DNA of 64,000 nucleotides from positions 19,113,001-19,177,000 of the forward strand of contig NC_133161.1 of the NCBI RefSeq assembly GCF_040802235.1, read 5' to 3'. The position numbers and the translations under genes are program-made. The notes under the pieces were generated by a model. The model saw nothing but the letters and a program-made list of their open reading frames with translations. It was not told where the DNA came from and did no database searches. This stretch comes from Manis javanica. Its lineage: Eukaryota; Chordata; Mammalia; Pholidota; Manidae. Of this stretch, positions 44,178 through 54,496 are shown in pieces (the first letter of the stretch is position 1; each line of letters begins with the position of its first letter).

Positions 44178-45525
44178 ATTCACTTGTTCAACTGTTATTG
44201 AACACTTAGCTCGGACTGAGCTTGGTTCTAGTACTGGGGAGCCCAGTGGCCGAAGTCCCCAACAGGCCAACACCGTTATGATCGATTTCATAGGAACCTT
44301 CACATGGGTTCAGATGGTTTTGCTTGATTCAGCAAACAAAACGAAGCCTCTGTTCTCTTGGAGCCTACGTACTTGCTCGGGGGGGGACAGACCAACGTGT
44401 CAGGTGGGGCGAAAAGAGGTGTCAAGCAGCTTGCAGCGGGAATTATTGGTGGCCTTAAAAAGGTGGCTTCTGTGGCTCAAAGATAAGATAATCTAAGAGC
44501 AGAGACTTGGATAAAGTGAAGGAGAGTACCAATTAAGATTCTAGAGAATGGTGTTTTCAGGCATTGGGAAGAGCAAATGCAGACTGTGAGGCAGGCGTAA
44601 GCTTGGAGTATTTGCACAACAGCAAGGTTAGTTGTGGCTGTGGTGGAGTAAGCAAAGGTGAGAGTAGTAGGATGTGAGATGAGAGGTAGCTAAGGCCAGA
44701 TCATATCAATCCATCTGGCCATGGTAATGACTGGATTTTACTCTGGATGACGTGGGAAGCCACTGGAAGGTTTTGAGCAAATGAGAGGTATAATTGATTG
44801 TATTAAATGGTTACTCTAGTTGCCATATGCAGAACAGGCTACTGTGGGGGGTCAAGGGTAGAAACTGGGAGACCAATTAGGAAGTTATTCTTATAGTCTA
44901 GGGTAGGGACATGGTGGTTTAGATTAGGATATGAGTGATGGAAGTGGTGAAAATGGTAGGATTCTGTAGATACTTTGAAGGTAGAGTTGAAAGGATCAGC
45001 GGATAAGTCAGATGTGTCCTATGAGAGGAGAGTCAATGATTCCAAGGATTTTGGACTGAGCAGCCAGGAAAATTGAGACTAGAACCCACTATTTATGAAG
45101 ACTGGGAAAAGAAGTTTATGGAGAGATAGGAGTCAAGTCAAATCAAGAGTTCTACTTTGGATATGTTAAATTTAAGATACCCCATCTGTAGTCAGGAACC
45201 TTCAGTAGGCAATTGGATATATGAGTCTGAAATTCAGGGGAAAAGTTAGGACTGATAAATAGTTTTAGGCATTGTTCAGCCTGTAGATGGCATTAGGAAG
45301 CAAGGGTAGGTAAAGAAAGGAAGAAATCCAAGGGCCCAGGAAAGACTGAGAAGGAGCAACAGGTGGGATAGGATGAACACTGAGACCCAAGGAAAGAAAG
45401 CATCTGCAGGAGTGCACGGGTGACCACCTCAGACAAATGTTACTGATACATCAAGTAAGTTGAAGTCTGAGACTTGCCCATTTACTTTAATCAATAGAGG
45501 TATATTGCTATATAGAATTTAGTTC
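44178..45525 (-). mobile_element. L2 LINE, long antisense copy
   Basis: The plus strand carries the reverse-complemented L2 order: TATTGAACACTTAGCTCGGA, GGTTCTAGTACTGGGGAG, then (after an insertion) CAGCAAACAAAACGAAGCCT, GGGAAGCCACTGGAAGGTTT, GGTTACTCTAGTTGCCATAT and GGCAATTGGATATATGAGTC. It reaches into the L2 reverse-transcriptase region. A foreign stretch at about 44243-44328 interrupts the normal L2 sequence. Confidence 0.65.
44252..44319 (+). repeat. Local copy of 45529-45595 inserted into an L2
   Basis: GAAGTCCCC, AGGCCAA, TTATGAT, ATAGGAAC and TGGGTTCAGATGGT occur in the same order and spacing as at 45529-45595, with scattered substitutions. The surrounding L2 sequence is continuous across this block when it is removed. 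Confidence 0.68.
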
Positions 45526-45528
45526 TAA

Positions 45529-45595
45529 GAAGTCCCCAGTAGGCCAAAACTATTATGATTGATTTAATAGGAACTCAGATGTGGGTTCAGATGGT
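45529..45595 (+). repeat. Partner of the copy at 44252-44319
   Basis: This block lies just beyond the recognisable L2 and is about 1.3 kb from its copy in the same orientation. Confidence 0.65.
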
Positions 45596-46184
45596 CAGGT
45601 TTCCATGCACAGGATTTGGAAGACGTGGTTGCACAACAGTTCATGAGGAAGGGTCTGTGATTTATGACCCTGAGTGATACATGAACCACTACATGATGGG
45701 CATGTTCAAAATAGCCACTGCCACATGGCTGAAAGCAGAGCTTCTAGACCAGTGGGACTGCAGTCTCTCTGACAGGTACATTGCCAGAACATGGGTGAGT
45801 GCGTGTCTGTCCTGAACCCCACACTTGTAAAAGAGAGGGATGAACCAGCGGGCCTTTAGAGAAATTTTCAGAATAGTCAAAGGTGATCAGTTTGGAGAAG
45901 ACCCGGGAGGGCACTTAGCCATTTGAAGGGTTGTCTTGTGGAAGAGGGATCACATTTGCTTTTATAGATTGAGGGTAGAAGTTAAAGGGGAAGTGCAAAC
46001 CACCCCCAATGTACCAGTTTAATTATTTCTTGCAGTTTTGTGAGTTGGTTGGGTAGGTCTTCTGCTGGTTCTACCAGTAGTCCAGATAAGAAACGGAGGT
46101 AGTTTGGAGTAGCATCAGAGCCAAGAGATGCAAAAATGCAGATGAGTATTGTATCTATGGCATAACTGATTACCCCCAAATTGG
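45596..46184. other. Unannotated stretch
   Basis: GCCATTTGAAGGGTTGTCTT and GTGGAAGAGGGATCACATTT near 45930 hint at an old CR1/L3-like relic, which I cannot confirm. No gene is seen. Confidence 0.38.
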
Positions 46185-46680
46185 CAACTTAAAATAATAA
46201 TGCTTGTTATACCACACAGTATCTGAGGGGTGGGAACCTAGGAGTGACTTAATTGGGCATTCCTGGCTCATGGTCTCGTGAGGTTACATTCAGCTGTTGG
46301 CTGGAGCTGCTGTCATCTGAAGGCTCCACTGGGCTGGAGAATCCGCTTGCAAGCTCACTCATGTGCTTGTTGGAAGGCACAATTCCAGGGCCAGAGGTTT
46401 CTGTTTCCTGCTGCATGGGCCTCTCCAAGCCCTATTCACAACATCCATGGCAGCTTGCAGCTTGTTTCCCTCAGAATGAGGGTAGGGTGGGGGCCTGGGG
46501 GAACAAGAAGGAAGTCATGTCTTTTTATAACCTGATCTCTGAAGTACCGTGCCATCAACTCTGCCGTTTGCTATTGGTCATACCGACCAACCCAGTACAG
46601 TGTGGGAGGGGGGCTGTAGGAGGGAATGAATACCAGGAAGTGGTAATCAGTGGGAACCATCTGGGAAGCTGTCCACCATA
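46185..46680 (-). mobile_element. Probable ancient LTR (MaLR/ERVL type), antisense
   Basis: CCCAAATTGGCAACTTAAAA, TCACTCATGTGCTTGTTGGA and TTGCTATTGGTCATACCGAC follow the order of a common mammalian LTR-like repeat in reverse complement. The family is uncertain. Confidence 0.42.
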
Positions 46681-46689
46681 ATGGGTACA

Positions 46690-46995
46690 ATCTATTCTGA
46701 TTGTAGAACAAAGAGCACTTTGCTGATGAATTTGATGTGGTATATGAGGAAAATGGAGAAAAGAAGGATGGCTTCCAGGCTTTTGGTTTGAGCGACTGAC
46801 TACACTGATAACTTTTGGAAGAGAAACATGTTGGAGGTAGGGGGAAAACAAGAATTCTACTTCAAACTTGTGCAGTTTGTGAAGCCTTTTAGATATCCAA
46901 GTGGACAAGTCGAGGAGGTAGTTTGATGAATGAATGATTCTGGAACTCAGCAGAGAGCCCAAGACAGGAGATTAAATTTGCAAGTTATAGCCCAT
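46690..46995 (-). mobile_element. L2 LINE fragment (RT region), antisense
   Basis: GATGGCTTCCAGGCTTTTGG, TTTTAGATATCCAAGTGGAC and GATTCTGGAACTCAGCAGAG correspond to reverse-complemented L2 reverse transcriptase. It may be a continuation of the copy ending near 45525. Confidence 0.5.
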
Positions 46996-47037
46996 GGATG
47001 GGATTTAAATTCCAGGCACTGGAGAAGATTGCTTAGC

Positions 47038-47204
47038 TGTGGTCATTCTCAATCTTAACTGATGATAATCACCTGGGAAGCTTTAAGAACCTTGATACCA
47101 GGTCATATCCAAACCAACTAAATCAGTACCTCTGGGGGGTGGCTCTCAGCCACTGGATTTTTTAAAGCTCCCCAGCGATTCCAGTGTGGCCATGGTGAGA
47201 ACCT
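47038..47204 (+). mobile_element. MER5A (hAT-Charlie) DNA transposon
   Basis: The ends GGTCATTCTCAATCTTAACT and GGCCATGGTGAGAACC form the diverged terminal inverted repeats of MER5A. The interior GATAATCACCTGGGAAGCTT and TTTTTAAAGCTCCCCAGCGA is also typical. It is a non-autonomous cut-and-paste element. Confidence 0.8.
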
Positions 47205-48394
47205 TGGCAGAGGAGAAAATGTGAATGGAGAAGAGAAGGGAACCCAGAACCCTTATTTTTGTGTTAGGGCACAGGATGACATAGTGCTCCAGAGAAAGAA
47301 AGTTATGGCATAAGGACAGCCTCTTTTGCAGTGCCTGAGAACTGATAAATTTTGTGGTTGGTGGGCTCCTGAACTGCTGACTAGCAGGAGAGAACAGGTT
47401 GTGCACTAACAGCCCCACATGCAAAGGGCGATTATCCGTGGCCAATGGCATGCATAGAATCTCTTTGGAATTTCAAAATGTAAAAAGTGGAATGTACCAA
47501 TTCCATTTCCTAATGTAACCAGACTTAATTTGACCCAAAGTACTTACCAAGTATTCCTCTGACCTTTTTAATTCTGGATAAAAGTTAAGCAACTTTGAAC
47601 CTGACACTCTTCAAGGGGTAGATTCTGTGCAAAGATGTGACTGAATTCCAGCTGGAAGCTCCTGAAGTTAGGCTGCAAGGGAAAAGATATCCAGCCCAGC
47701 GTAACTTCAAATTAGCAATTATAACATGCCAATCTTTTAACATGCCAACAATTAGAGCATGCAGAAAGATCTTGGGGCAATCCATTGTTAAACTAGGTGT
47801 TTGGAGTATTTTTTCCATCTGTAGTGATTGGTGCATTGAGAGATCTGTTGTCTAATATTGAGGTCTCCATTTGTTACCAGCCCCCCTCACCTCAAACTTT
47901 TGCAAACTGGTGTACTTGAGGGAGCTAAGAGAACAGTCTTGCAGCTGTATTGTCCATCCTGCTTCCTGAGACATTGAAACTGTGCACTTGATATCATTAA
48001 TTCATTTCCCATGACTCTTGACCAAGAAATCAAACAGGTCAGATTCATAACTGTTGAGTCCTTCTGAAGTACACAGCACATTCCCTCACCCTATACCTGC
48101 ACCTGATCAAGTTCCTTTAAAAGCTATCACTTTGCCTATGTTTGTAGTGCTGCTATTATTAGGACCATTGAAGGGACCCAAAATGCTCTATAACTGGAGT
48201 CCAAAGTCCTAGTGAGAGATTTAGCTCTGCCATTTGTTGGTGGTGAGTCTACTGAGCCTCTCCCTGCTTGTAAAACGGAAAGCATTCCCGCCTTGCCTCC
48301 TTCCCAAGGTCATTGTCTGGAGAGAAGTGAGTGAACATAAACAGCCCTATCCTGCTGACGTAAAGGCTTGTGACCATCGCTGTATTCCCACTTT
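47205..48394. other. Unannotated stretch with one partner of a 30-base duplication
   Basis: I see no gene. The segment 47769-47798 recurs exactly at 49383-49412. Confidence 0.4.
47769..47798 (+). repeat. 30-base sequence duplicated at 49383-49412
   Basis: The sequence starting ATCTTGGGGCAATCCATTGT is identical over 30 bases at both places in the same orientation. This copy sits in unique sequence and is the probable donor. Confidence 0.85.
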
Positions 48395-48700
48395 GTGCTT
48401 CTGCAGGGCATCTGCTTCCTTGCCTCTCACCTTCAGGCCTTTGCTGCCTTCCAAATCTCATGGCATAAGCCTCACATTGCTTCAGGGAGTCCTCCTTGAT
48501 TGACCTATCTCAGCTGGATCATCTTTTTTGTTTTTTTTCCCAATGCCAGAAGAATATGGTATTCTCTTTAAATTAAATACCCTTTACTTGTATGTTTCTC
48601 TATAAATGTCTTTAATCTGTCCTAAGTGTTCATTCTGAGTCTGCCTTAGATTGTAAGCTTTTGAGGGGGTAGGAACTGAAGATTTCTCCCAGCTTTGCAG
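48395..48700 (+). mobile_element. L2 LINE 3' end, sense
   Basis: TTCAGGCCTTTGCTGCCTTC, TTCAGGGAGTCCTCCTTGAT, TTAGATTGTAAGCTTTTGAG and CAGCTTTGCAGCACTGATCA follow the order of the L2 3' region. Confidence 0.55.
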
Positions 48701-49334
48701 CACTGATCAATATGAAAATTATATACATTGGTATAGATTACTCCTTTTTACATCTGATATGCATTTCTCACTGATCTTCACAAATCAAGATCACCCAGAA
48801 AGCAATCAAGTTTGGGATGTTTGTAGACATTAACCTGCATTTATAGCTCAGTTCTTACCTTACTAAAATAATTCTTAGCTACTAGAGTCTGTCTAAAAAT
48901 TGGCTATTGGCTAGTGAAGGAGGGGATGGAAACATCCATTTTTACCTTTCATTAGCAGGAACATGTCTTCATCAACACACTCCATGGGGATTTCTGTGTC
49001 ACTGTCCTTCCTTTTCTTTCAAGCCCAGTGACATTCGAAATGAATCACTGTCTAAACGTGGAGACTGTCATTCTGCATGCACAACTGTGTGTGCTTGAGG
49101 GCCATCCCAGTCTGTGATGGTAAGCAGGGCTCTGACCTTATGGGGGAGAGTGTTCTGAAGATGATCCTCCATGAGCCTGAAAGTGGCATAAACCATGATC
49201 TGATATTTTCTGAACCTTCACGGGAACGAGAGGACTCAAGCTGATGCTTTGTGGATTTTATAAAATGGATATATGTTGTAGACTTCTGTAGTACAGCAGA
49301 AACAACACCATTCTTGAAGGCAGGAGACAGCATG
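48701..49334. other. Unannotated stretch
   Basis: I see nothing classifiable and no gene. Confidence 0.4.
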
Positions 49335-49480
49335 ACAGAAGTCCTGCTCTTTTCTAACTAGTTGTGTGACCCTGGGCAAGCCATCTTGGGGCAATCCATT
49401 GTTAAACTAGGTACCCCTCTGGACCTCAAGGAGTTGAACTGGATCGTCTTAATTTCCTTAAAGCTCCAGGGTTCTACTGA
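49335..49480 (+). mobile_element. MIR-type SINE with a 30-base insertion
   Basis: ACTAGTTGTGTGACCCTGGG, then CAAGCC, is MIR core. The match breaks at about 49383 and resumes near 49413 with CTCTGGACCTCAAGGAGTTG and AACTGGATCGTC. The interruption is the exact copy of 47769-47798. Confidence 0.5.
49383..49412 (+). repeat. 30-base exact copy of 47769-47798 inside a MIR
   Basis: All 30 bases are identical to the upstream copy. I see no target duplication and no poly-A. The copy interrupts an element whose ancestral structure is known, so the direction of transfer can be inferred. Confidence 0.85.
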
Positions 49481-49812
49481 CTGCTCTGAGACAATGTGAC
49501 CCAATCAAAAAGGACTTAACAATTTTTTTCTTGGTCTCCTAAAGTTTCTGTTGCTCTGGAGAGGTGGTGGGGAGAGTAGGACTATTCTCTCCCACGAGTG
49601 ATATCCAGAAAGGGTTGCTTTCTGGATGTCCAACAATTACGTACGTACAGATGGTGAAAGGGGATCTGAAACCAGAAAGTGGAAATGGGGGGAAAAAAAG
49701 AGGAAAGAAAAGTAGAAAAGAGAATGTTCTTGTGTTTCTCTCCAAACTATCATTTTTTTAGTCTTGTAGTAGATTTCTGATCATTTCCAAGGAGTCAAGT
49801 GTGATTGCTGAT
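49481..49812. other. Unannotated stretch
   Basis: I see nothing classifiable. 49686-49722 is A/G-rich. Confidence 0.4.
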
Positions 49813-50162
49813 TGCTATGGACTGAATGCTTGTGTTCCCCCTAATTTCTTTGTGGGAGCTCTTGAATGTGATGGTATTTGGAGGTGGGCCTTTGGGAGGT
49901 GACTAGGTCATGAGAATTCATTAATCACCCCATGAGGTGATTAATGTCCTTAAAAGAAGAGGAAGAGAGCTAGCTCTTTCTTTCTCAACCACGTGAACAT
50001 GCAAGGAGAAGATGACCATCTGTAAACCAGAAGAGGGGCCTTCACAAGAACCCAACCATACTGTGCCCAGCCAGCTTCCAGAGCTGTAAGGAATAACTGT
50101 TAGTCAAGCCATCCAGTCAGTGGTATTTATTATATGTAGCAGTCTAAGATGACTAAGACATT
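49813..50162 (+). mobile_element. MaLR LTR (MST/MLT1 type), sense
   Basis: TGCTATGGACTGAATGCTTG opens the LTR. GGTATTTGGAGGTGGGCCTT, GGTGACTAGGTCATGAGAAT, GCTTCCAGAGCTGTAAGGAA and AGTCTAAGATGACTAAGACA follow to its end. It is a complete-looking solo LTR. Confidence 0.8.
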
Positions 50163-50334
50163 GATACCATCCAGGGCTCAGGGTGTGAACCTGCTTCAGC
50201 CCCAATTTAGGGCTGGAGTGATCCCCCAAATCACTCAGTTTCAAGAACAAATGTATATGGGGATCTTGCCTGTTTGGAGAGACTGAATCTATAGCCCTTG
50301 GGCCCCTGGTGCTGAACCCTAGTCCCCACATGGT

Positions 50335-50960
50335 TTTAAAACTTTATATAAAAGTATCATCCTGTGTGTATCTTTCTTAAAGTTGCTTTTTTTTTCTCTC
50401 TGCCAGATCCATGTTGATACATGTAGCTCTAGTTGATTCATTTTAACGACAACTACATACTTTTCCGTAAGAGGGCTATATCACTATTTATGTGTTCTGA
50501 TGATGATGGGTATGTTTCCAATCCTTTCTCTATTAAAAATAAAGCTACAATACACACTTTTATGTATGTGTGCATTGAGCACATGATGTTGCTGGATAAA
50601 AGATGTGTATCTTCATCTTTGCTTGTTATTGCCAAAATGCTCTTAATTTATACTTCTACTGGCACTATAGAAGAGTTCCTATTATTCTAAATCCTGTCAA
50701 CGCATATTATGTCCCAGACCCTTTAGCTTTTGCCAATCTCTGGCATAGTGGGCACTTAACTTGGTTCCAGAGTTTTAAGGGAATTATTTAAATGTTTCAG
50801 TGTTAATCAGGATGTTTACTATAGGTTTGTGACAGATGTTGTTTATTAGATTAAGGAAATTACTAGTCTTAGTTTACTATTTTTGAAACTATAAATGGAT
50901 GTTGAGTTTTTTTCAAAGTTTTGTTCTGCATATTTAGAGGTGATCATCTCACATTTGAAA
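50335..50960 (-). mobile_element. L1M/HAL1-like fragment, antisense
   Basis: TCCATGTTGATACATGTAGC, GCTACAATACACACTTTTAT, TATACTTCTACTGGCACTAT and GAGGTGATCATCTCACATTT resemble the reverse complement of old L1 3' sequence. High divergence makes the subfamily and the end uncertain. Confidence 0.48.
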
Positions 50961-51993
50961 TAATCTTCCTAATGATACTAGACCCAGGTGGATGGTTTGA
51001 TAGGAAACTATGAGATGAGCTAAAGATTCTTGTTAAGACCAATTCTTTGCCATTTTTCAAAACATCAGCCTCTAGTAGGGCATCTCAAAAGTCACCTCCC
51101 ACAGTCACAGTGTTGGAAAGGCATGCCAGGATTGTCATGTACCACAAATAGTTCATCATGTGTGAGTGGGATGTGCTGGGGTGTTAGAACTATGGGCTAT
51201 TACCTGAAGGACTGAGGAACAGCTTGCTTCACAATGGGTTGTTTAAACAATATATGATTATTATGGGCCAATGCTTGGGGCTTGGATATATTTTTGTTAA
51301 GGTGAAATTTTCTTTGTGATGGAGTTGGTTATAATAGGATCAGATCTCCATGTATCCCACTTACCCATTCTCCCTCTGGCGGCTTGGATAGCGTTGTGCC
51401 CATTGCAGCAGCCACCCTGGCTGTGTCTAAGGAGCCAAACATCCCTCTAATTTGTGACCAAAAGCTTCCAATGGGACTCTGCTCATAAGCTCCAGACCTC
51501 TGATTTACCAAGTGTTCATCCGTCACTGATGGCCTTACTCAACTACTTTCCCGAGGTGTTAATCGTCTTCCTTAGCTTCTTTCCCCCTGAACCCTTCCAG
51601 CCCATTTAGACACAACTTGCCTTAGTCACACTAATGATGGATGATGAACGGTTATGTTCTGGAGGGTTCTGAGTTTCACCCCTGGCTGGCAGGAGTGCCC
51701 TGTCTGTCTGAGTGGCATAGCAGTCAGTCAGAGCATAATGCTAACAAGCCCCAGATCACAGGTTTGAATAGAGGCATATCTACCATGCACCTTGCAGCAC
51801 TGTTTGTGGAGTTTAATAAGTTTGGCCCTGAAGGAGGGTGCATAGAGTGCTGTCCATCAAATCACTCCTCCAGCCTGTTCAATTCAAAGGACATGCCCCA
51901 TGGGCCCTGGCTTCGTTGGACAATCTAAGGGAAAATAATTCCTCTTCCCCTGATCGCTGTGTTAAGCATATTAAATGTTTGCTATAATTACGT
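50961..51993. other. Unannotated stretch
   Basis: I see no gene and no repeat that I can name with support. Confidence 0.4.
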
Positions 51994-52830
51994 GCAATAT
52001 AATGATTTATAAGAAATATTTATTTGGTCATTCAGATGACCAAATATGTATTTCTCAGATATATTTAGTCTTCATTCACAGTTCCTGAATATGCTTCAGA
52101 GCCATAAAGATGAAATGGTGTCTTGTTATTAATGAAGGTGATTCTCGGACTCCATCCAAAGTCAGGGGTTGGCTGCTGGGGGACCAGGCAGGTGACTGGA
52201 GGGCTGGAACTTTCAGTGCCACCCCTCCTTGCCCCACTTCATCCCTTCCTCTGGGGAGGGGTGAGCGGCTGGAGGTGAGTCAGCTGATCAGCCAATGGCC
52301 AATGACTCAGTCAGTCATGACTGCAATGAAGCCTCCAAAAAAAACCAGAGGGCAGATTTTTGGCTTTTTTTTTTTTTTTTTTTGGAGAGCTTCCACTGTC
52401 AGGGAACCAGAAGACTTCCACAAGCTGCCGAGTGGGGCTCAGGCTCTACGAGGAGAGAAGAGAGATGCCCCTTTGTTGTGGACCTCACCTTCGGTGACCT
52501 CTCTTCATCTGGCTGGCTATTGCTATCCTTTGAGAAGCTGGTAAATGTTAAGTAAGTGTTTCCCCGAGTTCTGTGAGCCACACTAGCAAATTAATCAAAC
52601 CTGAGGAGGATGTCATTGGATCCCCTAAATGAAGCACAGGTAATAGGCTGGAGCTGGGGCTCACGTCTGAAGAACACTTAGCCTGTGGGATCTGAACGAT
52701 CTTCTGCTAGGTAGTGTCAGAATTGAGTTGAATTCTCCACCACCCTGCTGGTGTCTGGGAATTACTGGGTTGTTGTGTGGGGGAACTCCCTGCCACCCCA
52801 CCCCCTTGGAATTGGGTCTGGGAATCTTAA
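51994..52830 (+). mobile_element. ERVL-type LTR (MER21-like), sense
   Basis: TGCAATATAATGATTTATAA opens it. GGCTGGAACTTTCAGTGCCA, GACTGCAATGAAGCCTCC, GAGTTCTGTGAGCCACACTA and AGTGTCAGAATTGAGTTGAA follow in the LTR order. A 21-base T-run lies at about 52363-52383, and a quasi-palindrome lies at 52012-52055. A related LTR in the opposite orientation lies at 54497-55177. Confidence 0.62.
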
Positions 52831-53491
52831 AAGATTACCTAATCATTCTCTCTTGCTCTCTCTATTTTTTCTTATTCTGTACATAGGCTGACTGTGCAAG
52901 AAGTTACAATATAGGCAGTTGCTTGTGGCATTATTAAAAGGCCCCCCTCAGCAGACGTGTCTCCTCTGCCGAGGTACCTGAGGTCCCACCATTGGTGGCC
53001 CCCAAGAAAACAGAACTATCGTGGTTGGGGGATATAAATTGTTGTCACTGTAAGGCTGTGATTAATGAATTAGCTCAGCCAGAGATTCAGGGCTCCCAGG
53101 AAGTACAACACAACATCGATTCATTCAAAAAACTTCTAACAAAATAGTGAGCATGTGCCAACGCTCTATTAGGTTCCAGTAACTCAAAGATAAATCCCGG
53201 GCCCTGCTAGGCCCTGCTTCAGAGGAGCACATAGCCCTGTGGCGCCTCTGGAAGAACACTGAGCTGCTCTGAGGGCCTGGGACCCTTGTACCGATCCTCC
53301 ACCACATCTGAGAGCTGCCGAGCCAGGGAGCCCCTTTGGCCCTAACTTTAAAGAAGGAGGAATAGGATCTCTAAAGTCCCTTCTGGTCTGGTTGGCTACG
53401 AGAGAATAGGTGTTACATGCACCTGGTTCAAACATCAACAAAGAAAACCCTTCCCTCCCTCTCGTTGTTTCTCATGCCTCATCTGCTGGCT
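52831..53491. other. Unannotated stretch
   Basis: I see no gene. CTAAAGTCCCTTCTGGTCTG near 53370 is faintly MIR-like, but too short to call. Confidence 0.4.
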
Positions 53492-54047
53492 TGTTAGGGT
53501 CTAGGACTCTGGGTCTTCCCAGAGAACAAGACACACGGACACGGAGATGAAAATCCAAGCAAAGTCTTTATTCAGCCAGCAAGCTGAGGTCGACAGCACC
53601 TCCCCTGACACGCAGGCCGAGCCCGAGCTGCCGACCCCGAAGCAACTTTGGGTATTGATTATATAGGATCTTCGCAGCAGTTACATCAAAGCCCGCGCAG
53701 TTCTACAACTAATAGGTTTAAAACACACTCTATATTGTAACCAATGGGAAACATTGTAACCTTTTTAGGGAACGCGCCAGTTGCCTGCCCGCTTCAATTG
53801 TTATCTCTTGCTTACCCAAGCATGCCTGTGTGACTTATCACGGGTTACATCCCCAGGCGTTCCCTGGCTGTTGCCCACTTCTAGTTATCTAACTTAGGGT
53901 AGGCGCATTTCTCAGAAGCCTTGGGTAATTTACACAAGAAAAGACTGGTTGGCTCTCGCTCTAGGCAGTCAGGTTAAGTGTCATTAGTTCTTTTTCCTGA
54001 CTTGATGCTCTCTGCACTCCGTTACAGGCTGTCTTCCCACTGCAACA
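53492..54047 (-). mobile_element. Class I (gammaretrovirus-like) solo LTR, antisense
   Basis: On the minus strand the element runs from TGTTGCAGTGGGAAGACAG to CCTAGACCCTAACA, giving 5'-TG...CA-3' ends over 556 bp. It has a TATA box CTATATAAT (minus, 53657-53666) and AATAAA (minus, 53567-53572). The R/U5 part is CT/GT-rich (TGTCCGTGTGTCTTGTTC), the classical gamma-type layout. A minus-strand ATTGG box lies upstream of the TATA box. No internal retroviral sequence flanks it. The adjoining bases (GGCT before, GGTC after) do not form a convincing target duplication. The intact signals suggest it is much younger than the surrounding MaLR/ERVL LTRs. Confidence 0.8.
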
Positions 54048-54164
54048 GGTCGCCATTGCTTACCCTTCCAGGAACTTTCAGAAAGGTACGTATTAGCCAG
54101 TGAAAATCTGTATTCATTAGCCCCCTCTTATTTAACACAGGACACATAGCATGCTGTCAACACT

Positions 54165-54485
54165 GTCTTACGCCTTGCTTTTTTCCCAATTAACAAGATA
54201 CCTGGGAGATCGTTCCATGTCAATAGGACAGAGCTTCTTCCATCTTTTCTTTTGTGTATATAGCTATATAGAATTCCACGGGCTGCCTGTTCAATAATTT
54301 AACCAATTCCCATTAGATGGCAACTTGGCCGTTTCCATTCTCTTGCTATTCTCAACAATGCCAAAATGTATCAAGTTGTATTTACATCATTTTGCATGCC
54401 AGTAAGGACATCAGGTGAAATAATTCCTGGAAGTGGGGTTTCTGAGTGGGGCAAAGGTGTATGTGTTGCTGTTTTGGAAATGATG
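54165..54485 (-). mobile_element. L1M fragment, antisense (left part of a split element)
   Basis: GGAGATCGTTCCATGTCAAT, GTTCAATAATTTAACCAATT and AATAATTCCTGGAAGTGGGG are reverse-complemented old L1 3' sequence. The homology appears to continue at about 55195 after the intervening LTR. Confidence 0.55.
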
Positions 54486-54496
54486 TCTTCTTTCTG

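Noticed and set aside
52363-52383. T-run as the poly-A tail of an antisense retrocopy
   Set aside because: LTR sequence continues on both sides and no target duplication surrounds it, so it is better read as a homopolymer expansion within the LTR.
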